From positions 1 to 64,000 of the forward strand of contig CAMOVA010000001.1 in assembly GCA_946626905.1 (NCBI GenBank): a DNA stretch of 64,000 nt, read 5' to 3'. The number at the start of each line of letters is the position of its first letter. Within the stretch, counting starts at the first letter, position 1. A model generated the notes under the pieces. It did not search any database. It saw only the letters and a list, made by a program, of their open reading frames with translations, and was not told where the DNA came from. The position numbers and the translations under genes were made by a program. Origin of the DNA: an uncultured Bacillota bacterium. GTDB taxonomy: Bacteria > Bacillota_I > Bacilli_A > RF39 > UBA660. Positions 56,870-64,000 of the stretch are shown piece by piece.

Positions 56870-58018
56870 CTAACCTATTCTTCTTTTGTGTTTAGCAATA
56901 ATATTAGTAAGAATTATAAAGAAAATACTAAATATTACCATCATAAACATATTTGTAAATATAGGTTTTAAAGTATCAAAATTAACTATTTCTAGAGTTG
57001 ACGCTCTATTATTATTATCAACATAATAATAAGTTGGAAGTATACGACTTATTTTTATAACACTATTAGGTAAATATTCTACTGGTACAAATACACCACA
57101 TACAAAACTTGATCCTATAGCTAAAACATTAATAATTCCTGAAATAGCATTCTTATTATTCAAGATATTTCCTATTAGGAATGCTAGTGCTGTACTTGAT
57201 AATATAAATACTAATAAATTAATAATATATATAACACCTTGTTTTGAAGTCATAACATTACCAATTAATATAAAACTTAGTAATACATAAAAAGCCCATA
57301 AACTTAAAGAAAATAAACCATTAGATATTAATAATTGTCTATTATGTTTTTTATAATTCATACTACTAATAGATGTTCTTTTTCTTATTTTTTCACATTT
57401 AAAACTAGATAAAACTATACAAATAATATAAACTAATGACGCTAATACACTATATGCTGTAAAAGTATAATAGAAATTTGCTTTTGCTAATTTATTTGTA
57501 TCTAACTTAGTTGTTACTTTAACAGAAGCTTCCTTTTTTATTGTTTGATTTATTTTATTAATAAGTTCATCTTCATTTTTAACACTTTTTAAGTATATAT
57601 TAGATATTTTTAAATATCTTGTAATTATTTGTTCTGCTAATGCTGAATTATAGTTATCCTTTTTCTTAATACTTAATTTAGGATTTTTTAGATTTAAATA
57701 ATCTTCAGTATAGTTTTTTGGAATATAAACAATATAATGTACATCTTCATAGAAAATAGCATCATCTCTTGCTTCTTCTGTATCATTTATTTTAACTTGT
57801 TTACTATTATCTTTAATATATTTAATAAAGTTTTTTGTTATCTTAGTATCTTTATCTTCATTTATAACTAAAATATTAGGTTTAGCTGCACTAAATTTAG
57901 TAGCAGAATCACTGTTATTTAAACTGAAAACTGTAAAAAACACTAATAAAGATGTATATAAAATTAAATATGCTTTATTCTTTTTAAATATTTTTAACAT
58001 TGTTTTAAATACTATCAT
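56870..58018 (-). CDS. ABC-2 type permease
   Basis: 382 aa. N-terminal helix, a large extracellular loop (~45-185) and five C-terminal helices with the ABC-2 pattern (VFVPVEYLPNSVIKISRILPTYYY). Overlaps the other permease gene by 14 bases. Partner of the ATPase at 59141; substrate not known. Confidence 0.88.
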   Translation of the reverse strand: MIVFKTMLKIFKKNKAYLILYTSLLVFFTVFSLNNSDSATKFSAAKPNILVINEDKDTKITKNFIKYIKDNSKQVKINDTEEARDDAIFYEDVHYIVYIPKNYTEDYLNLKNPKLSIKKKDNYNSALAEQIITRYLKISNIYLKSVKNEDELINKINQTIKKEASVKVTTKLDTNKLAKANFYYTFTAYSVLASLVYIICIVLSSFKCEKIRKRTSISSMNYKKHNRQLLISNGLFSLSLWAFYVLLSFILIGNVMTSKQGVIYIINLLVFILSSTALAFLIGNILNNKNAISGIINVLAIGSSFVCGVFVPVEYLPNSVIKISRILPTYYYVDNNNRASTLEIVNFDTLKPIFTNMFMMVIFSIFFIILTNIIAKHKRRIG

Positions 58019-59141
58019 ATTTTTGTCTCCTTAAACTATTATAAGATAATAAGATTAATATAAATGAAAATAATAGTAAACTAATAATATCAAAATAGTA
58101 TCTATTAAATGTATCATAGTAATATAGTGAATAAAAACCATCAGTTATCATATTAGCTGGATTTATTTTGTTAAGTAGTGGTATATTTTTATCTATTATA
58201 TATTTCATAGTAACACCCATCATACCTGCGAAGAAAACACCAACCATTGAAATACTAAGAATTATTCCAAGTTTACCATTTTCACTTGTTTTAACAACGG
58301 TTGATACAAAAAGGCCTAAAGATAAACCTGCTAAACTACCAACCAATGATAACAAAATTATATATTCTAAATGATTACCATAATCAACATTTAAAGCAAA
58401 TATTGTATACAAATATAGAAGAATTAATCCTACTAATTGAACTAAATAAGATGATAAAAGTGAACTAAATACTAATTTCATCTTTTTTGTAGGAGAAACA
58501 GAAATTCTTTTACCTACATTAGTCATATCAGGTAAAACTTTGTTAACCGCAGCCATAGATAACATTGCTCCATATAAACAAGTCATCGCAATTAGTGTGT
58601 AAAACTCTACCATCATAACATCTACATCTGTTTTAGATTTGTTATCATATTCAATATTATCATTAAGCATTGCTTCAACCGTTTGATATATTTGTTTATA
58701 ATCAATTTCTTTTGATGTACTACCTATTATGTATCTTGCTTCTTCTAATTCATCCACTACATATTTAAATATAGTTTCATTAATACCATTTGAATTTATT
58801 GTTAAAACAGGATCATTATTTTTTAATTCTAAATATCCAACTATTTTTTTATCTTTAAGTAATTTTTTAGCTTTTGTTTCTGTCACATATTTAGTATTGA
58901 ATAATTTTTCATCACCTTTACTTAAAAAATCAAATGTTGTTTTATAAATTACATTATTATTAAATTCTTCTGAATTAATAACTGCTATATCAATTGTCTT
59001 TAATTTATCATTTTCTGCTATATCTTTAAATGCCATATGAAAAAAGGTTCCTAATATTAAAGGAAAAGCAAAAGTCCAAAATATTAAACTTTTATCCTTT
59101 AATAAAGTTTTTAACGAATATTTAAAATTATGAAAAAACAT
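58005..59141 (-). CDS. ABC-2 type permease
   Basis: 378 aa with the same topology as the next gene: helix ~17-35, external domain, then helices from ~180, with GKRISVSPTKKMKLV and LLNKINPANMITDGFYSLYYYD typical of ABC-2 drug/lantibiotic-type exporters. One-base overlap with the ATPase gene. Confidence 0.9.
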   Translation of the reverse strand: MFFHNFKYSLKTLLKDKSLIFWTFAFPLILGTFFHMAFKDIAENDKLKTIDIAVINSEEFNNNVIYKTTFDFLSKGDEKLFNTKYVTETKAKKLLKDKKIVGYLELKNNDPVLTINSNGINETIFKYVVDELEEARYIIGSTSKEIDYKQIYQTVEAMLNDNIEYDNKSKTDVDVMMVEFYTLIAMTCLYGAMLSMAAVNKVLPDMTNVGKRISVSPTKKMKLVFSSLLSSYLVQLVGLILLYLYTIFALNVDYGNHLEYIILLSLVGSLAGLSLGLFVSTVVKTSENGKLGIILSISMVGVFFAGMMGVTMKYIIDKNIPLLNKINPANMITDGFYSLYYYDTFNRYYFDIISLLLFSFILILLSYNSLRRQKYDSI

Positions 59142-60079
59142 TAATCTCTAAGTTCCTTACCAGTTAATTCTAAGAATACATCGTTTAAAGTTGGTCTTTC
59201 TGAATATATTCTTGTATATTTAATTTTCTTGTTTTTTAAATATTCCATTATTTCAACCAAATTATTTCTACCTTTTTTATAAGTTATAACAAGCATATTA
59301 TCACTATAAGATACAACATCTACATTTTTGAAACTTGTTATTTCTTCAATATGTTTATCACTTATTCCATTAACTTCAACAATAACTTTTTCTTGAGTAC
59401 TTGTTAATTTCTTTAATTCATCACATGTTCCACCAGCTATTATTTTACCTTTATCTAGAATAATAACTCTATCGCATAGTATTTCTACTTCTTCCATATA
59501 ATGAGTTGTATATACAATAGTGGCACCATTATCTCTTAATTTTTTAATTCCATTTAAAATATTGTTTCTACTTTGTGGATCTACCGCAACTGTTGGTTCA
59601 TCTAAGAATATTAAAGAAGGTTTATGCGCTATACCACAAGCTATATTAAGTCTTCTAAGTAAACCACCTGATAATTGTTTTGGATAATATTTTTTAAAAT
59701 CAGCTAATCCAACTAAATTAATAGCTTCTTCCACATATTTTTGTCTAACTTCTTTATCTTTTATATATAGTCCACAAAAATAATTAATATTATCTAATAC
59801 TGTTAATTCATCAAAAACAGCAACATCTTGGAATATAACACCTATTTTTGATTTAATGTTATATGCACTTGGTTTCATTTCTTTACCAAATATTTTTATT
59901 TTACCGTTACTATATTTAAGTAAAGATAAAATACAATTAATAGTTGTAGACTTACCACTACCATTTGGGCCTAATAGTCCTAAGATTTCACCTTTATTAA
60001 CTTCAAATGACAAATCATCTACTGCTTTTACATTCTTATACTCTTTTGTTAAATTCTTAACTTCTATTATCTTTTCCAT
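59141..60079 (-). CDS. ABC transporter ATPase (CcmA/DrrA type)
   Basis: 312 aa. Walker A GPNGSGKST (~35-43), signature LSGGLLRR, Walker B FLDEPTVAVDP, H-loop TTHYMEE, and a ~75-residue C-terminal extension as in DrrA/NatA. First gene of ATPase-permease-permease-smr. Probably exports a drug or lipid, or Na+ by analogy. Confidence 0.93.
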   Translation of the reverse strand: MEKIIEVKNLTKEYKNVKAVDDLSFEVNKGEILGLLGPNGSGKSTTINCILSLLKYSNGKIKIFGKEMKPSAYNIKSKIGVIFQDVAVFDELTVLDNINYFCGLYIKDKEVRQKYVEEAINLVGLADFKKYYPKQLSGGLLRRLNIACGIAHKPSLIFLDEPTVAVDPQSRNNILNGIKKLRDNGATIVYTTHYMEEVEILCDRVIILDKGKIIAGGTCDELKKLTSTQEKVIVEVNGISDKHIEEITSFKNVDVVSYSDNMLVITYKKGRNNLVEIMEYLKNKKIKYTRIYSERPTLNDVFLELTGKELRD

Positions 60080-60164
60080 TTGTTCACCTCGTATAAAATT
60101 ATATAGTTTATTTTAGTTGCACTCCACCAATCACACTTGGAAATTTGTCAACTTTGCTTAACAA

Positions 60165-60779
60165 TCACTTTTTTAATATGTATTTTTTGACTAATTTTCT
60201 ATATTCATCATCCAATTTTTTATAATGAGCTTTATATTCTTCTTCACTTCTTTCTTGAAAATATTTATTAGCGTTAACATCATAACTTATACATTCAAGA
60301 ACTCCACCTCTTGGACTGCTTTTGTCAAATGGTTTAGTTGTTAATAAAAACTTAGTTTCTTCAATACAATCTGAATAAACATTTCCATCTTTATCTATTA
60401 AACATACTCCTGTATGATAAGCAGCTAAACTCTCTTTACCATGTTCGTTTAATTTATCAATATAATATTTTAATATAACTTCATCTGATAATCCTTCTAC
60501 ACCATTAATACGTTTAACAAACAATCCTGGTTGTTCTTCATTGCTAAATTTATCAATATATAATCCAGAATCTTCTGCAATAGTAGGTATTTTAGTAGCT
60601 TCATAATATTGTTTTGCTTTTTTGATAGCATTTTCTTCTGGAGTATTTCCATCTTCTACAATATCTAAATCTAGTCCAATCATTTTAGGTGTTATAACAT
60701 TTATCTCCTTAAATTCTTTTAAACGTTCTTTCATCATCTTATATTTCATTTCATTTCCTGTTCCAAATAATAAATCCAT
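60165..60779 (-). CDS. rdgB: RdgB/HAM1-type non-canonical purine NTP pyrophosphatase
   Basis: 204 aa. Cleanses dITP/ITP/XTP from the nucleotide pool. Motifs FGTGNEMKYKMM (family T-x-N-x-x-K), EDGNTPEENAIKKA, AEDSGLYID and SPRGG (variant of the usual substrate loop). Divergent from classical RdgB in its C-terminal half, so substrate preference is uncertain. GGAGG before 60779 sets the start. Confidence 0.85.
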   Translation of the reverse strand: MDLLFGTGNEMKYKMMKERLKEFKEINVITPKMIGLDLDIVEDGNTPEENAIKKAKQYYEATKIPTIAEDSGLYIDKFSNEEQPGLFVKRINGVEGLSDEVILKYYIDKLNEHGKESLAAYHTGVCLIDKDGNVYSDCIEETKFLLTTKPFDKSSPRGGVLECISYDVNANKYFQERSEEEYKAHYKKLDDEYRKLVKKYILKK

Positions 60780-60812
60780 ATCACATTCCTCCACTTAATT
60801 ATTATAACATAT

Positions 60813-60840
60813 AAAAAGTAGATATTTTATCTACTTTTTA
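60813..60840 (-). terminator. Terminator of small lipoprotein gene
   Basis: AAAAAGTAGAT/ATCTACTTTTT stem, T run on the minus strand, overlapping the stop at 60827. Confidence 0.8.
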
Positions 60841-61327
60841 ATTCTACTGTCTTTAACATCTCAATAAATTCTCTATATTGTGTTTTAGTTATAAAATCAT
60901 CAAAATTACTCATAGAAAATTCAAATACATAATCACCATCTTTAACATAAGCTCTTGCATTAACATCATCAAAATCATCTTGTCCTGTATAACCTATATA
61001 AAATGTCTTACCATTTATTGTCATTGTTGTTTTATGAGTTAAATAATCTATATATTCATCAATATCTATTTTTTCATTAGAAAAAACATCTATGCCTTTA
61101 TAAGAAAAAACACCTACCATGAATCTTCCAAAATTATTTTTATTATCATAACTTATTTGAACTAAAGTTTTATTATCATCATTCCAATATAATTTTTCAC
61201 TAACTTTATAATTATCTAATATAGAATAATCTATCAATTTATCAAGACTTTCTGGTGTAGTTTTTTGATTTGATCTACACCCTACCAATAATAATAAACA
61301 CGCGCTTACTAATATTAGCTTTTTCAT
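60827..61327 (-). CDS. Small lipoprotein, unknown
   Basis: 166 aa. Lipoprotein signal with lipobox LLVGC (C17) and then RSNQK; the mature part is an alpha/beta domain with many aromatic and acidic residues. No family recognised. Follows the PNPOx-like gene by 8 bases, so cotranscribed. Confidence 0.72.
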   Translation of the reverse strand: MKKLILVSACLLLLVGCRSNQKTTPESLDKLIDYSILDNYKVSEKLYWNDDNKTLVQISYDNKNNFGRFMVGVFSYKGIDVFSNEKIDIDEYIDYLTHKTTMTINGKTFYIGYTGQDDFDDVNARAYVKDGDYVFEFSMSNFDDFITKTQYREFIEMLKTVELKSR

Positions 61328-61335
61328 ATTATCAC

Positions 61336-61728
61336 CTAAACTTCAATTACTTTTGGATCTTCATAAAATGAATAAATAGTTGCTTTTATATTTGTTAAAT
61401 ATAATACTTCTGTATTATCATCTTCTGCACTATACATTGCTTTAAGTTCTGGATTAGCATCTAACATACTCTTTTTAGCTTCTATTCTATCATCTCTAAC
61501 AACAGTAGCTTCTACTCTAATCCATCTACCATCAAGAAATGCACTTATTTCTACATTTGGATTTATTTCCATTTGTTTTGATACTTCTTTTGATTTACCT
61601 GTTTGAATGTATAATTTATCTTCAAAAATATTTAGTGCTCCAAAAGGTCTTACTCTTGCATTTTTACCATCTGTAGTTGCTATATAAAAACATCCACATT
61701 TTTTTAAAAAATCATATATTTCTTTCAT
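61336..61728 (-). CDS. Pyridoxamine 5'-phosphate oxidase-like flavoprotein
   Basis: 130 aa, split-barrel FMN-binding fold. CGCFYIATTDGKNARVRPFG, KLYIQTGKSKEVSKQM and NPNVEIS are the typical pattern of PNPOx-like/NimA-related small flavoproteins. Likely an FMN- or F420-type reductase of unknown substrate. Follows the next upstream gene by 2 bases. Confidence 0.88.
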   Translation of the reverse strand: MKEIYDFLKKCGCFYIATTDGKNARVRPFGALNIFEDKLYIQTGKSKEVSKQMEINPNVEISAFLDGRWIRVEATVVRDDRIEAKKSMLDANPELKAMYSAEDDNTEVLYLTNIKATIYSFYEDPKVIEV

Positions 61729-61730
61729 AA

Positions 61731-62234
61731 TTAATTCTCCTTATTCTTTCTAATTTTTATTTTAAAAATAGTCTCATTTTCTTTTTCTTCACTATCAATA
61801 ATTTCTACATTCTCTAAACAAGAATATATATATTTCTTGATTGTTTTTAATTCTTTTTTATATGCTAATGTGTTAGTATGCATTAAACTTCTATGAAGCT
61901 TTTTATCTATACAATTACACGAAAGAAGTGTATCTATAAAAAAGGCATTATCCATTCTGACGCATTCCCTATCATATATAATCTCCTCTACAAATTCTTT
62001 TAAATTATATCCTTCTTCATACATCAATTTTATATAATTTTCTGCATCAGCTTCAACATAAATATATTTTGAAACAATATATTTTTTTATTTCATTTTCT
62101 TTTTCTTCTTCATTTGTCCAAGAAGCAATGATTGTGTCAGAATCACCACATTCTTCACAAATAGAAGTTATAATTTCTTTATCTTGACTAGATACATAAA
62201 TACCTCCAAGATGTGATTCAACTAAATATTTCAT
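61731..62234 (-). CDS. Hypothetical cytoplasmic protein
   Basis: 167 aa, acidic and helical, with three Cys in the first 100 residues (SICEECGD, DRECVRMD) and CNC near 105. No family recognised. Contiguous with the PNPOx-like and lipoprotein genes, so part of a small operon with them. Confidence 0.65.
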   Translation of the reverse strand: MKYLVESHLGGIYVSSQDKEIITSICEECGDSDTIIASWTNEEEKENEIKKYIVSKYIYVEADAENYIKLMYEEGYNLKEFVEEIIYDRECVRMDNAFFIDTLLSCNCIDKKLHRSLMHTNTLAYKKELKTIKKYIYSCLENVEIIDSEEKENETIFKIKIRKNKEN

Positions 62235-62256
62235 GCTTACCTCCTATATAATTATA

Positions 62257-62784
62257 TCATCTTATTTTTGAATTAAAATTATTATTTAACATTAAAATAT
62301 TTTTTACTTCTTCTTTATGTTTATATAAAAGTCCTTCTTCTTCTATATTTTCTGAATAATTAATTGTTTTAACTAAATGATCTCTTACCTTATTTAAATC
62401 AGAACGACTGGCCCCTAAATCATCATCATCAATTACACAATAATGTTCTATTTCAGGATGATTATGTAAATACTCTAATATTTCATCTTCTTTCCAAATA
62501 GGTGTGAATACTCCAGGTCTTAATTCTTTTGCTACTGTAGGAGTTCTTCCAATACAATCTATCCCATATTTTTTAAAAAGATTTAATATATTTCTTATCC
62601 ATTCTACACTTGTTTGTAATGTTACTTCATCTATACATTCTTTATGACTTGTTGATACTACTATTTTAGAATCTGTTTCTTTACATATTTCAGATAATAT
62701 TTTAATTCTTCTTTCAATATCTATATCATTTTTATAGTGATATGTATTCAAAACTCCATCGAAATCTAAGAATATAACATTCAC
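62257..62784 (-). CDS. HAD-superfamily phosphatase (SAK-type HAD)
   Basis: 175 aa. HAD motif I FLDFDGVLN (~4-12), motif II VVSTSHKE (~42-49) and the acidic motif IV VIDDDDLG (~116-123). The overall length and the WRxxxxxLFKKYGID-like middle resemble HAD domains first seen in Swiss-army-knife RNA repair proteins (HAD_2 of that group). Substrate unknown: could act on nucleotides, RNA ends or small phosphoesters. First gene of the 62784-60827 set. Confidence 0.82.
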   Translation of the reverse strand: MNVIFLDFDGVLNTYHYKNDIDIERRIKILSEICKETDSKIVVSTSHKECIDEVTLQTSVEWIRNILNLFKKYGIDCIGRTPTVAKELRPGVFTPIWKEDEILEYLHNHPEIEHYCVIDDDDLGASRSDLNKVRDHLVKTINYSENIEEEGLLYKHKEEVKNILMLNNNFNSKIR

Positions 62785-62844
62785 ATTATCACCTCATACT
62801 GTATAATATTATTTTAACATATTTAGTTATTTTTTTAAAATATA

Positions 62845-62853
62845 TGTTATAAT
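62845..62853 (+). promoter_or_regulatory. Extended -10 promoter of queuosine transporter
   Basis: TGTTATAAT at 62845-62853 gives a TGN extended -10; -35 is weak. Start would be about 62860, at the first base of the aptamer. Confidence 0.6.
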
Positions 62854-62859
62854 GTTTAC

Positions 62860-62902
62860 AACTAGTTGACCTACACACCCTAGTATAAAAAATGGAAGGA
62901 GA
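62860..62902 (+). ncRNA. Probable preQ1-I riboswitch
   Basis: ACTAG (62861-62865) pairs with CTAGT (62880-62884) around a C/A-rich loop containing CTACACACCC, followed by ATAAAAAA; this is the compact stem-CACCC-stem-A-rich-tail layout of the preQ1-I aptamer. The tail runs into AAGGAG (62896-62901), the RBS, and loop CCU can pair with the AGG. Downstream is a queuosine-precursor transporter, the expected target. Differs from the commonest consensus in stem sequence. Confidence 0.75.
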
Positions 62903-62909
62903 AAAAGAT

Positions 62910-63569
62910 ATGAATATATTATATGGATTTATTAACATTGTAGTTACTTTTTCTTTAGTTGTTTTAATTGAAAAATTGTTTAAAAAAGAAGGTATATATG
63001 TATGGCTTAGTATAGCTACTATCTTAGCAAACTTAACAGTTTGTAAAATGGTTGATATACTCGGTTATACAACTAGCCTAGGAAATGTATTATTTGCATC
63101 TACTTTTTTAGCAACTGATATCATGTCAGAAAAATATGGTAAAGCGGACGCTAAACGAGGTGTATATATTAGTATATTTAGCGGATTAACATTCATTGTC
63201 ATTACTCAATTAACACTTCTATTTATACCAAGTTCAGATGATGTTGTTAATGGTGCAATGAAAACATTATTTAATGTTTCTATTAGAACAACAGCAGCAA
63301 GTATGTTTATGTTTTTTATAAGTAATATGGCAGATATATATTTATATAATAAATTAAAGAACATATATCCTAAAAAAATATGGCTTAGAAATAATGTATC
63401 TACAATATTGTGTAATTGTATAGAAAACTATTTTTTCAATACACTTGCTTTTATAGGTATATTTCCAATGTCAGTTATTATTTCTATAGCAACAACTACT
63501 ACTGTTATCGAAATAATTATTGCACTTTGTGATACACCATTTTTATATTTATCTAAAAAACTAAAATAA
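62910..63569 (+). CDS. QPTR/YhhQ-family queuosine precursor transporter
   Basis: 219 aa, about six membrane helices; the LATDIMSEKYGKADAKRGVY motif and the VUT-type pattern identify the COG1738/YhhQ family, which imports preQ0/preQ1 or queuine. An ATG at 62892 is in frame, but AAGGAG places the start at 62910. Expression is probably translation-gated by the upstream preQ1-I riboswitch. With QueH this suggests salvage of the precursor, then QueA/QueH steps. Confidence 0.92.
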   Translation: MNILYGFINIVVTFSLVVLIEKLFKKEGIYVWLSIATILANLTVCKMVDILGYTTSLGNVLFASTFLATDIMSEKYGKADAKRGVYISIFSGLTFIVITQLTLLFIPSSDDVVNGAMKTLFNVSIRTTAASMFMFFISNMADIYLYNKLKNIYPKKIWLRNNVSTILCNCIENYFFNTLAFIGIFPMSVIISIATTTTVIEIIIALCDTPFLYLSKKLK

Positions 63570-63599
63570 AAAAAGATTTAGAAATTCTAAATCTTTTTT
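63569..63599. terminator. Bidirectional terminator between transporter and XRE gene
   Basis: AAAAAAGATTTAGAA (63569-63583) is exactly complementary to TTCTAAATCTTTTTT (63585-63599). Confidence 0.85.
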
Positions 63600-63939
63600 A
63601 TTTTATTGGCATAAATATAAAAAACGAAATAATATCAATTACTAGTAATATCAAAAATAATATACCTAAAAATTTTACAGCTTTAATTGTCATACCAGCA
63701 AGCTTTTCTGTATTTGAAACTTTTTCCACAACAATATTTTGAATATCATTATTCAAAAGATCATCTATGCTTACTTTTAAAACTTTAGATAAAAGTTTTA
63801 ATTGTTCTGGATTTGGTGATGTTTCATTTAATTCCCAATTTGATATTGTTTGTCTAGTAACATCAACTAATTCTCCTAATTGTTCTTGAGAATATCCACA
63901 CTTTTTTCTTAATTCTAATATTTTTTCTCCTAATGACAT
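63598..63939 (-). CDS. XRE-family membrane-anchored regulator
   Basis: 113 aa. Residues ~5-60 are an XRE helix-turn-helix (LGEKILELRKKCGYSQEQLG, VTRQTISNWELNETSPN), then a short linker and a C-terminal membrane helix (~87-110). Membrane-tethered XRE proteins sense membrane state or a partner; the target is unknown. GGAGAAAG RBS. Convergent with the transporter gene. Confidence 0.88.
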   Translation of the reverse strand: MSLGEKILELRKKCGYSQEQLGELVDVTRQTISNWELNETSPNPEQLKLLSKVLKVSIDDLLNNDIQNIVVEKVSNTEKLAGMTIKAVKFLGILFLILLVIDIISFFIFMPIK

Positions 63940-64000
63940 ATTCTTTCTCCTTTCATTTTCATTATAAATAATTACATATTAACATTTCTACCAAAGGTCT

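Noticed and set aside
60080..60164. Small gene between the ABC-2 ATPase and rdgB
   Set aside because: No frame with an RBS; only AT-rich spacer.

Overview
The window is an AT-rich, compactly coded chromosomal segment of a low-GC Gram-positive bacterium (Bacillota). The evidence is the Bacillota ribosomal/RNA polymerase gene order, strong GGAGG-type ribosome binding sites, LexA with GAAC/GTTC operators, a forespore sigma factor (SigG) beside a YlmC/YmxH protein, a sortase-type surface protein, and many short A-hairpin-T terminators. TGA ends several genes (queH, rnfA), so the standard bacterial code is used, not the Mycoplasma code. I infer an uncultured, anaerobic, probably gut-associated, spore-forming Bacilli/Clostridia-like lineage. 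I see no phage, transposon or CRISPR array, and nearly all genes lie on the minus strand.

Region by region: 1-4 kb holds a MacB-type ABC transporter with an OmpR-type response regulator and a direct-repeat operator. 4-6 kb holds a glycolipid-type glycosyltransferase, ylmC and sigG. 6-12 kb holds a lipoprotein GH25 lysozyme, rubrerythrin and a heterodimeric ABC exporter. 11.8-12.7 kb is an SOS control region: lexA and a divergent 45-aa membrane peptide share an intergenic region with three LexA-box-like sites. 12.7-14.3 kb holds queH and a diacylglycerol-kinase family gene. 14.3-18.7 kb is a reduced Rnf operon with an RnfD-RnfG fusion, a short RnfB and two unlisted micro-ORFs. 18.7-22.6 kb holds eno, murD and a FemAB-type transferase.

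22.7-40.3 kb is the core translation/transcription block rplK-rplA-rplJ-rplL-ybxB-rpoB-rpoC, then rpsL-rpsG-fusA-tuf. Between rpoC and rpsL sit a large structured RNA that I interpret as OLE RNA, an OapA-like membrane protein, and a DUF-type membrane protein. 40-49.6 kb holds uvrC, a YigZ protein, and a cell-surface cluster: M23/LysM/G5 peptidase, a dockerin-bearing glucosaminidase, a membrane-anchored partner candidate and a thioester-domain adhesin. 49.7-56.5 kb holds a prepilin-like protein, an NrtR-like regulator with a degenerate Nudix box, an Hpt-receiver protein, a Pr6Pr membrane protein and two large exported proteins, one with four 27-residue cysteine-bounded repeats. 56.6-64 kb holds an Smr protein, an ABC-2 transporter, RdgB, small accessory genes, and a queuosine-precursor transporter preceded by a probable preQ1-I riboswitch.

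Functional links: QueH and the riboswitch-controlled transporter imply queuosine precursor salvage. The lysozyme, M23 peptidase, glucosaminidase, MurD and FemAB protein imply active wall remodelling. Rnf and rubrerythrin fit an anaerobic, oxygen-defended metabolism. The best candidates for under-described biology are the SOS micropeptide, the rearranged Rnf complex with its microproteins, the OLE/OapA locus inside the rpoBC-str block, and the dockerin-displayed wall hydrolase.
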